DNA of 64,000 nt, taken from NCBI RefSeq assembly GCF_000004075.3, contig NC_026657.2, forward strand, positions 37,744,732-37,808,731, given 5' to 3'. Shown piece after piece: positions 12,862 through 23,342 of the stretch; positions within the stretch are counted from its first letter, which is position 1; every line of letters begins with the position of its first letter. The stretch comes from Cucumis sativus (taxonomy: Eukaryota > Streptophyta > Magnoliopsida > Cucurbitales > Cucurbitaceae). The notes beneath the pieces are model-generated. The model was given only the letters and a program-made list of their open reading frames with translations, was not told the DNA's origin and searched no databases. The translations under genes were made by a program, and so were the position numbers.

Positions 12862-15800
12862 TTAACTGCTCCGGCCAGCCCCAGGTAGCAAGCTTGATAG
12901 AGTTGGGACACCTTGGTTCCTCATTTCTTCTTGTGCTCTTCTCATTTCTTCAGGGTCTGATCATAGGATGTTGCAAAATCATACCAGTCAGAGAGACAGA
13001 ATCATTCTTTTATTTTGGGGGTAGGATTGGGGGAAAGAAAGACGATCATTCATTTAAAAGAAAGAATTGAATTAGGTCCAGTTTTCTGCCTTAAGGCAGC
13101 CAAGATATTGTCCATTGGTTATCAATTAATTGTGAGCAGAACCAAATATAAGAACTTTCTCCATTTGATCTTTTGTGATGAACTGAATGAAGTTGCAGGT
13201 TCATCGAGACAGCAAACAATTAGCAACATAACTTTCACCAAGAGATTGGGCATGAGAAAATAACATCGATTGAAGTAATAAAGATTGATAAGACAGTAAC
13301 CAAGGGACTATGCTAAGAGGAAAGTTTGAAGAATTTTCATCAATACATTGTCAAAGAAATTCAAAGAGAGAATAGTTATGTGCACTTCCCTGGATAAAAT
13401 CAGAAGATATTAATAGGTTTTAAGCTACAAGTTTAGTCTCCCAACTTTGGGATTTGTGCCTATTGGACCCAGAATTTTCAGGTCTCCAATAGGTCCCTGA
13501 AATATCAATTGTGTCCAATAAATCCTTGAATTTTAAAAGTATCTAATAGGTCACTAAACTTTCAATTTTATACACGGTAGATCTCTATGTTTTAAATTTT
13601 TTGTCTAATAGGTCCTTGGGCAAATCAATGTTTTTTTTAACTTCATGGATCTATTGAACAAAAATTGACAGTTTTGGGTTCTATAGGCATTAAGTTTGAA
13701 TTTTACGTTTAATATATCCATAAATTTAGTATAAAAAATTAGAAAACAATTGAAACTCCGGGACCTTTTAAACATTTCTAAAGCTTGAGGACCTACTATA
13801 TACAAAATTAAAAATCTAGACCACCTATAAGACACTTTGAAAATTCAAAATGAAATAGACAGTTCAAAGTTCATAATGATTATAATATAAAGAATGAACA
13901 AACTATTAGCAACACAAGAAATTTGCAATTAAACCAGTGAAAATTTCAGAGCCATTAATAGGATGTGAAGACAGTGACACCTGTCTAGTGAGTAAAATGA
14001 GTGCGTACCTATGTTCTCCATTAACTTGGGCATCAGGAATACAACAATTACCATGAATCCTACCATCAGACCCATAGGACTTTTCACAACAGACATTATG
14101 TTGAAAGGTTCTCGAACCTATAATACAAAGAGATTGAGTGATAATGTGAGATCAAAGATAAAATTCAATACCTAAAGTCCATGAAAAAAGGGTTACATTG
14201 AACCAACCTCATAATACTCTTCATCCCTTAAAGGCTCTAAAACAAGCTCACTCAATACTCGCCTGTTCTCTGTTAGGGCTGCCTGAACCTTACCTGGGTT
14301 TCTGGCACTCACATCAACTCGAACCTAAAGAATTAATAGAAAAATGAGTCAAACAAAACCAGATTTGTAGAAAAACTAATAGCTGATGGAAGTAAAAGAA
14401 AACTCACAGGAGAAAAGAAAGAACCCAATGCAGCCACTTCAATCAGATGGGTTCCGGCTGGCACATTATGGCTTTAAGAACTTAAGTTAAGGAAATTACA
14501 GGAACTTCAGAAAATTTACTCAAAACCCAATTGTGAATTGTAAGGTCAAATTTTGAAGCTTAACTCTCCAAAATAGTTATAACACTACCCATACGGTGGC
14601 AAAGAGAAAAAAAAAAAATCAAATGCTAAATCCAGTTGATGATTATATAAGCCTAAAAGTAATACAACTCCTTCAATTGAAGCATTTTCAATTAACTAAA
14701 TAAGTATAGAGGATACAATGAAAAATATCCATCGGGCCTCAAGAAGGTTACTCTTTGGCCACCATTAAGTATGACTTTAATGTTTGATGTTTTTCCAGGA
14801 AGTCCAAATCCTTTAAGTGTGTTGCCTGCCAAAAGCTTAACAGGATACGTTAGCTCTGAATACAACCACAATCATCTCATCATAGAATCATAAGCAAATA
14901 TAACATTGATTTTGAATATCATTAAATTGTAATTATAATCTTCGTAATGCTAATTCTTTTTAAGGAGGATAGATTTTTCTTAACATATTAGTCACCCCTG
15001 GTGACAAAGAACACAAATGTCAACAGAATTCACTATTTCTCATAACATGAAACATATCTATGTTGCCTCTCCTCCAAAAGAAGAGCTTTATGAGGAGCAA
15101 CAGTAGTAATGTGAGGACCTTGAAATCCTTTTTTCCCCATTTTATGCTAATCCAACTACCTCGATACAGATAAAATATTCCAGCATTAACAAAGCAGAAT
15201 CACCGTTTGCTTGTGGACACCTCGAGTCCATGGTGGAGGGAAATAAAAATAACAAGGATGAAGTGGATAATCTTGCTTAGACCTTAACCTTCTAGAGGAC
15301 ACTAAAAGTAAGGACTTTTGGACCTCCATGGCAGAAAAGATACACGAGTAATTTAACTAACTTCTGAAGGAGGAGGTTCGGTTAATTACTACTCAGAAGA
15401 ATTTAGCTAACTTATTGGTCAATACCACATCAAGAACTGCTTCTGATAATTATTTAAATGTCAATCGAAGAGTTTTTCTAATCCCCTTAAATTAGGTTAA
15501 GATATCTTCTATTCACATCATCTTACGTAATTCTCGCTTTCCACAATTTTACATTTATCTTGAAGGTCAATATCAACAAAACAATCACAACATGTAGAAT
15601 AAGAAAAAGAAGAAACGTACTTGGAATCTTCACACGACCATAGATGGTGTATCCATCGCCGGACCTGGCAAAAACCACAACGAACGAGATTAAAAGACAA
15701 TGGAAAGAGATAATATCGTATACTAATTCGACAAAAACATCGATCATTACTATCGATCTTCATGAATTGATATTCATGATTAGTCGAGCAAAAACAAAGT

Positions 15801-15910
15801 CAGAGTGAATTAAAGACCGAGACCTACCCAGAGGAAATCGCATGGGACGAAGTTAACAGAGAGAAGAATAATTGGAGAGAAAGCAAGAGAAAGAAAAGTT
15901 GAGAACGCAT
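12862..15910 (-). CDS. EMC7: ER membrane protein complex subunit 7 (EMC7) homologue, 206 aa
   Basis: Seven exons (minus strand): 15910-15828, 15664-15621, 14825-14717, 14471-14408, 14324-14208, 14117-14009, 12956-12862; 621 nt including TAA. EMC7 is a single-pass subunit of the EMC insertase, which places tail-anchored and multi-pass proteins into the ER membrane. An N-terminal signal peptide (MRSQLFFLLLSLQLFFSLL) leads into the lumenal beta-sandwich: DGYTIYGRVKIP, KGFGLPGKTSNIKVILNGGQ, TFLRPDGYFSFHNVPAGTH and PVRVDVSARNPGKVQA. One transmembrane helix lies at about 152-171 (GLMVGFMVIVVFLMPKLM). A short cytosolic tail (DPEEMRRAQEEMRNQGV) ends in GAGRSS. The order and length (about 200 aa) match plant EMC7 proteins. 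The last intron is about 1 kb; no break was seen. Confidence 0.93.
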
Positions 15911-18115
15911 TTTCGAAGATTGTGCTATGGCGGACACTTCGGAGAAGGAAAGATCTGGCGGTTCTTCTAGTTCGGTGCGGAGTGTGTTAGAAAAAGCTCA
16001 ACAATGAACGGAGAACTAATTTTCCTCTCTCCGATCCCATCTGACTTTCATTTATTTTTTTCTTCTTTTATGGTTTTATTTACAAAATATTATAGTAAAC
16101 TTTGTCTTAGGTTAAATTGCAATTTTTATTGCTTCTCAAGAAAGTTCAATTTTCAATCTTATTGTTTATAATTGAAATTTAGCTATATGATTTTAATCTT
16201 AGTGTTCTCAAATCACATACACTAATTCTAACGTTAAAGTTAGAGGTGAATATGATAACATGAATCAATGACTAAGTTGAAGTCGGTCAGGCATGATAAC
16301 CTGAGTCAATTGACCTAATTGAAGTCAGTTGAACAGAGAAGGGATCAAGGTAGGATTGGAAAATTTTCAAAAAATATTTAAAAAAACTCACCAATAAATT
16401 TGTAGCTCCCGAGAAGCCTTTGTTCATTGAGGCAGTAGCATCTCTTTATCAAAATCAAAGAAAGAGGTTCAAGCTCACCCCACGGAGCGATCAATACCAT
16501 ACTTCTCTAGTCCTCTGCTCAAAGGCTAGCAGCGGTCCGCATTCTGGTCTGATCTGAAAGATGATGAAAATCTTCTTTAACATACCCAATACTGGACAAG
16601 AAGAAGAAGCCGACTATGCTAGAGATTTGGTTGAAAAATTGACTCTAATTGACATATGCTTCCATCTAATCGTGTTTTAAAAATAAAATTACATGTACTA
16701 TCTTTTAAAAAAGATCGAGATCATGCTAGAGAATCATTTTTTTTTCTTTTTTAATTGTAAAAAGATTAAAAAATAGATATTCATATATTATATCATTTCA
16801 AAAGAATATGAATTAAAATTTATTAAGTTGAGTTAGTTGTTAACAATGGAGGAAGAGATAAAATAGTTCAAAAACAATTGTTTCCATATATCCAATATTT
16901 AGCACGTGAATACAAGTAATCAATTCTCTTGTGTTTCTCCATTTTTTTCAACTTTGTCGTATCCTCCACCGTAAAACACCATCATTTCCTTCTTCTTCTT
17001 CAAGTCGACGACCGATCATAGATCATACATGGAAGTCGTAGACCCTATCTACAACTTCACCCAAAAATACATATTTTTGTCAATAGCTTTGCATCTACCT
17101 TATTTTTTACATATGTTTTAAAGTTCACATTATGTTTAAAAAAGTTCCATTTTAAAGTTTAGAGATGACTATATAAAAATTGAGCCCTTCTACTTCGACA
17201 ACAGATTAACATAATTCCTGTATTTGGGTTATCTACCTCCCCTCTTGACACTGTTCAACTCCCTTCTCTCCTTTTTACCACATTATTCAACTTCCCCTCT
17301 CTATGTCTTTAATCTCGATACTGGAATTATTCGAGTTCCCTCAATACTTCATTTTTTCTTCCAATTTCAATTGGACTAGATCTTGAGATTGTCGAAGAAT
17401 CCTTAAATATATCCTTCTTCAATTTGTTCCCAGTGTCCCTTGGAAACTTTCGTGAGTTGGTCTAAGCTTCATCTTAAAAGCTACTTTGTCCTTCAACTCG
17501 ACCAAGAAAGCTTCGAGATACAACCCGAATTTCATCTTTTTAAGCTTTCTTGTCCTTGATCTCGATCAGTCATCACCAGATAAATATGTAAAACAAATTT
17601 TTGAGTTGAGGGACAAAATTATTAAATTTATGAAAATTTGAACACACTTAATTTGAATTGAGATTGAGCGTCAAAAGAAAGTATTTATATATAGTATTTT
17701 TGTAAATTTAACTAATATATATATACATATATATGTGCGTGAGCATGTGTGCGTGTATGTGTACGCGTGTGTTGAAGACAAATGTAGTGAATATATATTT
17801 GTATATAGTTTTTTGTCTTGCTTTCTTAATAACTACGAAGTCAAATTGTTGCAATGTATGCTTAAACTATTTTTCAAACACAACATGAGAAAATTACTTG
17901 GAACCCAAATTTGCAAAGAGTGGAGCCAACTCCTTGTTTGGGGCTCGGATTATGAAAATCATAGTATTAGGGTTTCCATAATCCTCGTATTTCCTCCAAC
18001 TTCCTTAATCATTCTTACTCTCCCTCTAAGTCCTTCTCGTAATCCTTCTTAGTCTTTAGTATTAGGGTTTCCATAATCCTTCTCGTAATCTTTCTCATCC
18101 CCCTCTAACTCGTTT
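15911..18115. other. Intergenic, AT-rich, no supported gene
   Basis: Upstream of EMC7. A less AT-rich stretch at 16390-16640 (with GGAGCGATCAATACC and AGCAGCGGTCCGCATT) might be a relic of a gene, but no frame is long enough to name. At 17950-18115 a short phrase, TAGTATTAGGGTTTCCATAA, followed by TCCT(C/T)CGTA and related pyrimidine-rich words, occurs twice (about 17963 and 18057). Around 17716-17770 there is an (AT)n then a TGTG-rich simple sequence. Confidence 0.5.
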
Positions 18116-18655
18116 GTGTATTTCATGTACAGTATATATGTCGAAAAAAAATAATGAAAAATCAAGATTGAAGCTAAATTTTTTAAATGAATATCATAAT
18201 TAAAAAGATTTAATAAAATCAATTTGAATGTGTATTTCATGTACAATATATATGTAGGAAAAAAAAAGTAATGAAAAATCAAGATTGAGGCTAAATTTAT
18301 GAAATAAGTATCATAAATAAAAAAATTTAAGAAAAATGTGTATTTCACGTACAATATATATATATGTAAAAATTATTAGTAATGAAAATTCATGATTATG
18401 GCCAAATTTATTAAATGAATATCATAATTAAAAATATTTAATAAAATCAATTTAAAAAAAAAACTGTGGTGAAAAACTCAAATTATATTAGTCTTCACCA
18501 CAAATACAATTTATAATAACACAGATTATAATAATCTTCACCTCAAACATAGCTTATAATAACACAGATTATAATATTTTTCACTCCAAATGCAGATATA
18601 ATCTCCAAACTATTATAAGTTACACTTCGCCTCAAACGCCCCCTAAAATATTATA
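18116..18655 (+). repeat. Composite repeat block, copy 1 (three tandem units plus a tail)
   Basis: Three head-to-tail units of about 110-120 bp start at about 18116, 18228 and 18337. Each begins TGTATTTCA(T/C)GTACA, continues through GTAATGAAAAATCAAGATT, and ends AATAAAATCAATTT. A tail at 18459-18655 is made of repeats of TTATAATAACACAGATTATA and CTTCACCTCAAA, and it finishes near GCCTCAAACGCCCCCTA. Copy 2 lies at 21186-21545, and a reversed end-like piece at 60555-60650. It may be a MITE-like nonautonomous element; no coding capacity was seen. Confidence 0.65.
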
Positions 18656-19121
18656 TTATTCAATAAAGTTGTTATTGAGTTATTCTTCAATAAATTCTTA
18701 ATGAACAAGAGATTTGCTGGTTATAGATTCAAAATCCAATAAACAAGATTCTTTAACTATAATATAAGTACTTGAACTTTATATAAAAAAATAATCATAG
18801 ATCAAGTTTGAGTAATAGTCTAAATGATCTATAGTGTAGGAATAAGTTAAACATCTTATCCTGAGGACACTATGAATGCAACTCGTTTTATGATGACATA
18901 CAAGTGAAAGCCTTACGTAAAAACTTTGCATAAAAACGAAAGTTATCTTAATGTATGGATAACCAAACCATTGAAAAGTTAATCTTATATTCTAATATAA
19001 AGTCTTCCCTTTTCTTTTTTTGTCTAATATTTTACAATATTAATACAAGAATATATACATAAAATATGTTTAATTTCAAACAACTTACCTTTTTTGTTAT
19101 TCTTTTGATGTAACCCCATCC

Positions 19122-19181
19122 CACTATAAAAATATTGCTACATAAACATTATTCAAAATTGGCTATAAATATTGCTACACT
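19122..19181 (+). promoter_or_regulatory. Duplicated TATA-type element before the short gene
   Basis: ACTATAAAAATATTGCTACA (about 19122-19141) is followed 40 bases later by GCTATAAATATTGCTACA. The second (TATAAATA, 19164-19171) lies about 80 bases before the ATG at 19250, a normal plant TATA-to-start distance. The two copies look like a local duplication. Confidence 0.45.
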
Positions 19182-19249
19182 CACAAAAACCATATCACAA
19201 TCACTTCTCATTTTTATCTTCAAAACTACTATAGAGAGATTCTCAAAGC

Positions 19250-19520
19250 ATGGCTAACATCACAAGTATGTATATAACTCCTTATTTCTATTGAGTTCTT
19301 TTCTCTTTCCAATATATATTTTAAACTTTTGGTTATTGATCACCATGTAATTAAATAATTTACATGTTTTAAAGTATTAGATATTAAATGGCCCCCACTT
19401 GATGTTCTTCCTCCACCTTTTGCAAAATATGCCATATAGAGGATGATGGCATTCTATGTCCATGGGAGCAAGATGTTCATTAAGAAGAGGAAGAAGGAAG
19501 ATGATCTTAGTAGCATATGA
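19250..19520 (+). CDS. Candidate very short gene with an in-frame TAG
   Basis: The ATG at 19250 opens a 16-nt first exon (MANIT plus one base) ending at a consensus donor, AA|GTATGT, at 19265/19266. A 115-nt AT-rich intron ends in ATTAG at 19380. Exon 2 then reads NIKWPPLDVLPPPFAKYAI and meets TAG at 19437. The same frame stays open for a further 26 codons (RMMAFYVHGSKMFIKKRKKE then DDLSSI) to TGA at 19518. The product is therefore either a 24-residue peptide, a 50-residue protein broken by one TAG, or two peptides. No family is recognised. Support comes from the TATA box at the right distance, a CA-rich leader, a good donor and acceptor, and proline-rich then lysine-rich coding-like sequence. 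It could be a decayed member of a small gene family or chance. Similarity searching and transcripts would decide. Confidence 0.33.
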
Positions 19521-19879
19521 TCATGAAAGACCCAACCAAAAGTTGAACTCTTTTTATCAATATATAAACAAGCTATATATGTATATGGCTTAACCTCCTA
19601 GAATAAGTGTTTAATAAATGTCTTGATTATGTATGTTTGATACAATATATATGAATGATTAAATAGATACTACAATCTATTTCTACAACTTGTATGTTTG
19701 TATTTGAGTAGTGCTGCTTTAAGATGGTTTATAGGTTTTGTTGTTAGATCATTGTGATATTGAGATATTGTGCATTCCACAGTATCTAAGACGATCGTTT
19801 TAGTTAAAGAGATATGATAGTATATAAGTTGTAGGAGTAACTTAATTTATATCTATAAGTTTTGTTAAGGTTAATTTTC

Positions 19880-20415
19880 ACCAACGTAACAAATCATCCA
19901 AATATTTACAATCTGTGTAACAAAAACAAAAGGTTCATGAAATCGGTACAGTAACTCAAAAACCCCTTCACACAAAACGCATGATGATGAAACCAAACCA
20001 TCCCACCTGTAACCTATCACTTGTACCCAACCTATCTTTTATGGCCAATCAAGCACAAAAGGAATGCTTGAAAATATTCTCCCACCCCACAACAAACTCC
20101 CCCAATGAACCCTAACACTACGAGGACAAATAACCTTCCACACACTCTCAATCGAAAACCCATTCTAACGACTCAGAACCCACACCCATTGATCCCCAAC
20201 ACTCAGACACGAACAAACGACCTGAAGCCTTTCCCATAAAACAACTCAATAGACAATCGCAACCACCTCTACTCCCCATCTGAACCAATAAACTCCGATA
20301 GTCTTGCCATCCGCCTACTTGTTGCATCATAGAGCACATGCTCCCCAATTTGCTTAATGATCGAACCTCCCTACACCCACGTGTTAAGCCACACTCTACA
20401 CATCCTACCATATGT
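19880..20415. other. C-rich/G-rich odd-composition segment, probable repeat relic
   Basis: Clearly less AT-rich than its surroundings, with a C/A-rich plus strand (CCCACC, CCTACACCCACGTG). The minus strand has an 88-codon open frame (20148-20411) rich in Gly, Ser and Cys, with no recognisable domain. This composition suggests inserted or relic sequence, but I cannot assign it to an element class. Confidence 0.35.
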
Positions 20416-21185
20416 TTTGTTCCATAATTCTATTGATTTTTTAGATTTGATAGGGGTGTTAATCCGAATGTTGTAGTTTTAAATCAATACTTATTCTATA
20501 TTCGTAGGTGTATAAAGTAGTTTAAATCTAAAAGTAGTTTTGGTACCTACATACCTATTTTATTTTAGATGTTTATTAAATTTGCACTTATTGTTTTAAT
20601 ATTATGTTGTGCTATCCCTACAATATTAAAGATATTTTGGTACTTTATATTAAAAAAAATTATATTTAGCTATATGTTATTATATAAAATTTTGATGGAA
20701 ATATATAGCTCTAATTGGAATAAAATACAATTGGAATCCAAAGTAAAATCACAAAAGTATATGTTGAAAGATAAAAAACAAAGTTGTACTAAAAAAGAAT
20801 CGACTTAATATTTGTCCTAAAATAGGATACGATTTGATTGTTGGACAATTTATATAATACAAGAGAAAAACTGTTAGGATGAACTTATCTCATATGCTCT
20901 TCATCTCTTCTTCCCTAAACAAAAATAAAATTATCAAATATTTTTTAAACAAATTTCATTACTACGTGATGGAGAGATGAGAGATGAGAGATGAGTTATA
21001 AAATAGGTCATTTCTGCATTCCAATCATTCTCCACAATAAAATCTTTTTTGGTTTAATTTCTTCTTATTATTTTTTTAAATCTACTAAAATCTAACAAAT
21101 TATTTCATTAGGGAAAAAGGTGTATTAAAATATCATTTTGGTCTAATCTTTTTACATAAAATTGTTTTCGATAGAAAAAACAGGA
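20416..21185. other. Intergenic, very AT-rich
   Basis: Lies between the odd-composition segment and repeat copy 2. A 79-codon frame at 20569-20808 is low-complexity (Ile, Leu, Lys) and is not supported as a gene. A small direct repeat of GAGATGA words occurs near 20970-20993. Confidence 0.4.
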
Positions 21186-21545
21186 GTAATGAAAAATCAA
21201 GATTGAATTAAAAAGATTTAATAAAATCAATTTAAAAAAATGTGTATTTCATGTGTAGAAAAAGAGAGTAATGAAAAATCGAGAGCTAAATTTATTAAAT
21301 GAGTAGCATAATTAAAGACTTAATAAAATCCATTTAAGAAAATAAAAGTGAAAAACTCATGTTATAATATTCTTCATCCCAAACATACATCTTATAATAG
21401 ATTATAATAATTTTCACTTCTAAACACATAGGTTATAATAACACTGATTATAATAATCTCTACCTAAATGCAGACTATCATAACACAAATTATAATAGTA
21501 TGCACCTCAAATGCATACTATTACAATCCTCAAACGTGGTCTAAG
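21186..21545 (+). repeat. Composite repeat block, copy 2
   Basis: Same order as copy 1 but shorter. There is a partial unit (AATGAAAAATCAAGATTGAA), then one unit starting TGTGTATTTCATGTGTAG, then the tail with CTTATAATAGATTATAATAA, ATAACACTGATTATAATAA and CACCTCAAATGCATACTA, ending in CCTCAAACGTGGTC. It is in direct orientation relative to copy 1, about 3 kb away. The two copies flank the short candidate gene. Confidence 0.6.
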
Positions 21546-23342
21546 AGTTAATTAAGAAGTTAATGATCAATCCAAGCATGTTTCTTATAGGCTATCCACT
21601 ATACTTTGTGCCACCAATGAAGAACTATTGAGTATCTATCTTTATTTGGAGATTTCATACCTCCAATTGTGCTACCAATAATCGACATTTACACACAATA
21701 ACGTCTTCAGATATGGAAGGATTGATGGTCAAGATATTCCTTTCTTCACCATTTTCAAGAAGAAATAATCTTTGATTCTAATGGAGCCACTTGGGGTGGT
21801 GAGAGCAAAAGCAAAAACAAAGGTATTTTATTCATTCCAGAATAATTATAATTGATGATTTAAAAAGATTTGTTTACGAGAATCCTAAAATAAATAAGGT
21901 TAATGATAATGATAATAATTACTATTGGAAGTATGTAATGATTCAAATCCTTTACGAAAGGTGGAAGAATCAAATTTACGTTAAGAAAATTGTGGTAACT
22001 TTGTATCAAAAAGGGCTCATAATGTAAAAAAACCATATTATAGATTAGAGATTGTTCGGTTTATTAGAATAGACTTACTAAATGTACTTTAACGTTCAAT
22101 GACTTAATCGATAACAGCTCTAAAATAGATCGAAACTTAAATTTAAACTTCTATCCATTGAAAAATTCATTTCTTTTTGTCAGTGAAAGCTGATAGGTGT
22201 GCTGTGGATCAAGAAAATTTCTGTCCTATTTGACTTTTTTGCTCACTTTTAGAATATTTTGCTTTTCTTTCACTTTTGTAGTACAAAGTCACATGAAAAA
22301 CATATCAAAAGAAACTTTACTTATTTGTTTGTGTATTTACTCTAAGACTTTTGAGGAAAGAAAACTAAATCTACAACTGTAATCTTTGCAGATATAACAA
22401 TAGAAAAGAATTTTTCAAGCAAGAACACAAGAATAAGCAGAGGATTGTAGTGACTCAGTGATTTTCACCTGCATCCACTCTCAATAAGGCAACAACAAAT
22501 CTCCATTCACTAAGAATTTCAAAATACAGAGTTAAACTCACAAAATTTCTCTCTCTCTTCAGTTTTACAAAGTAAAATATCCCAACATCCTCATCATTTT
22601 TTTCTCTCACTTTCTATCTTGCTTTTATTTGTAAAAGATGTATGAGTTAGAGAGCTCAAGAAACAAAAAATTGTTGAGGATATTATATCTTCAACAGAAA
22701 ACTGGTGAAGCAACTTCTTTTCAGTTTTATTTTCTAATTACGAAGTGTTTGTTTTACCATGTTTTTAACACTCCTAACTTTTTGTCAAGAACACATCTAA
22801 TAAGACTGATCGAACCTACAACCTTAGGAAATGTAATAGAAGTGTTAAAAGTTATTAAAGTAGCGTAATTAGTCTCTCTATAATTAACATTATGGCATAA
22901 TCCGACTCAAAAGCATTCCCAAATTCTTAAGTGAATGCTGGAAATAGGATTTAGGACAAGTAACACTTGTTTTTCTTACAATTCAAGACTATAATAAAAC
23001 TCAACAAATAGAGGGAAGAAAAATATGGAGAATTAATGACTTAAATTTTCATTTAAACAAAAATAAATGTTCTTATTACATAAAGGGCTCAATATCCAAA
23101 TAAGACCCAAACGAACCTGACTTTCGACTTAATTTACACAACCAGTGGTAAAACACAAGTAAAACCCAATCATCTATGGTTTATGCAAATGATATTTTCT
23201 TTACTCAAAATTGCAGATTTTACAGGTTTCCATCAGAAATTTACATTACAATTCAATAATTGATGAAGGAGAGAAAATAACCTCGTGAAAGAATTTTACT
23301 TTGCCATGTTAAGAATGCCAAAATGAAGATTATCAGCAAATG
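21546..23342. other. Intergenic, no supported gene
   Basis: The 3' flank of the SLC35F-like gene and AT-rich sequence. The segment 21700-21840 is slightly richer in GC and has a short coding-like phrase (IFDSNGATWGGES), but no frame extends it. Nothing else was recognised. Confidence 0.4.

Noticed and set aside
16390..16640. Less AT-rich stretch as a possible gene relic
   Set aside because: No frame longer than about 40 codons and no recognisable motif.
18049..18354. 101-codon minus-strand frame rich in Tyr and Phe
   Set aside because: It is a reading of the tandem AT-rich units (18116-18458), which explains its internal repetition.
20148..20411. 88-codon minus-strand frame
   Set aside because: Gly/Ser/Cys-rich with no domain; it follows from the C-rich plus strand and looks like relic sequence.
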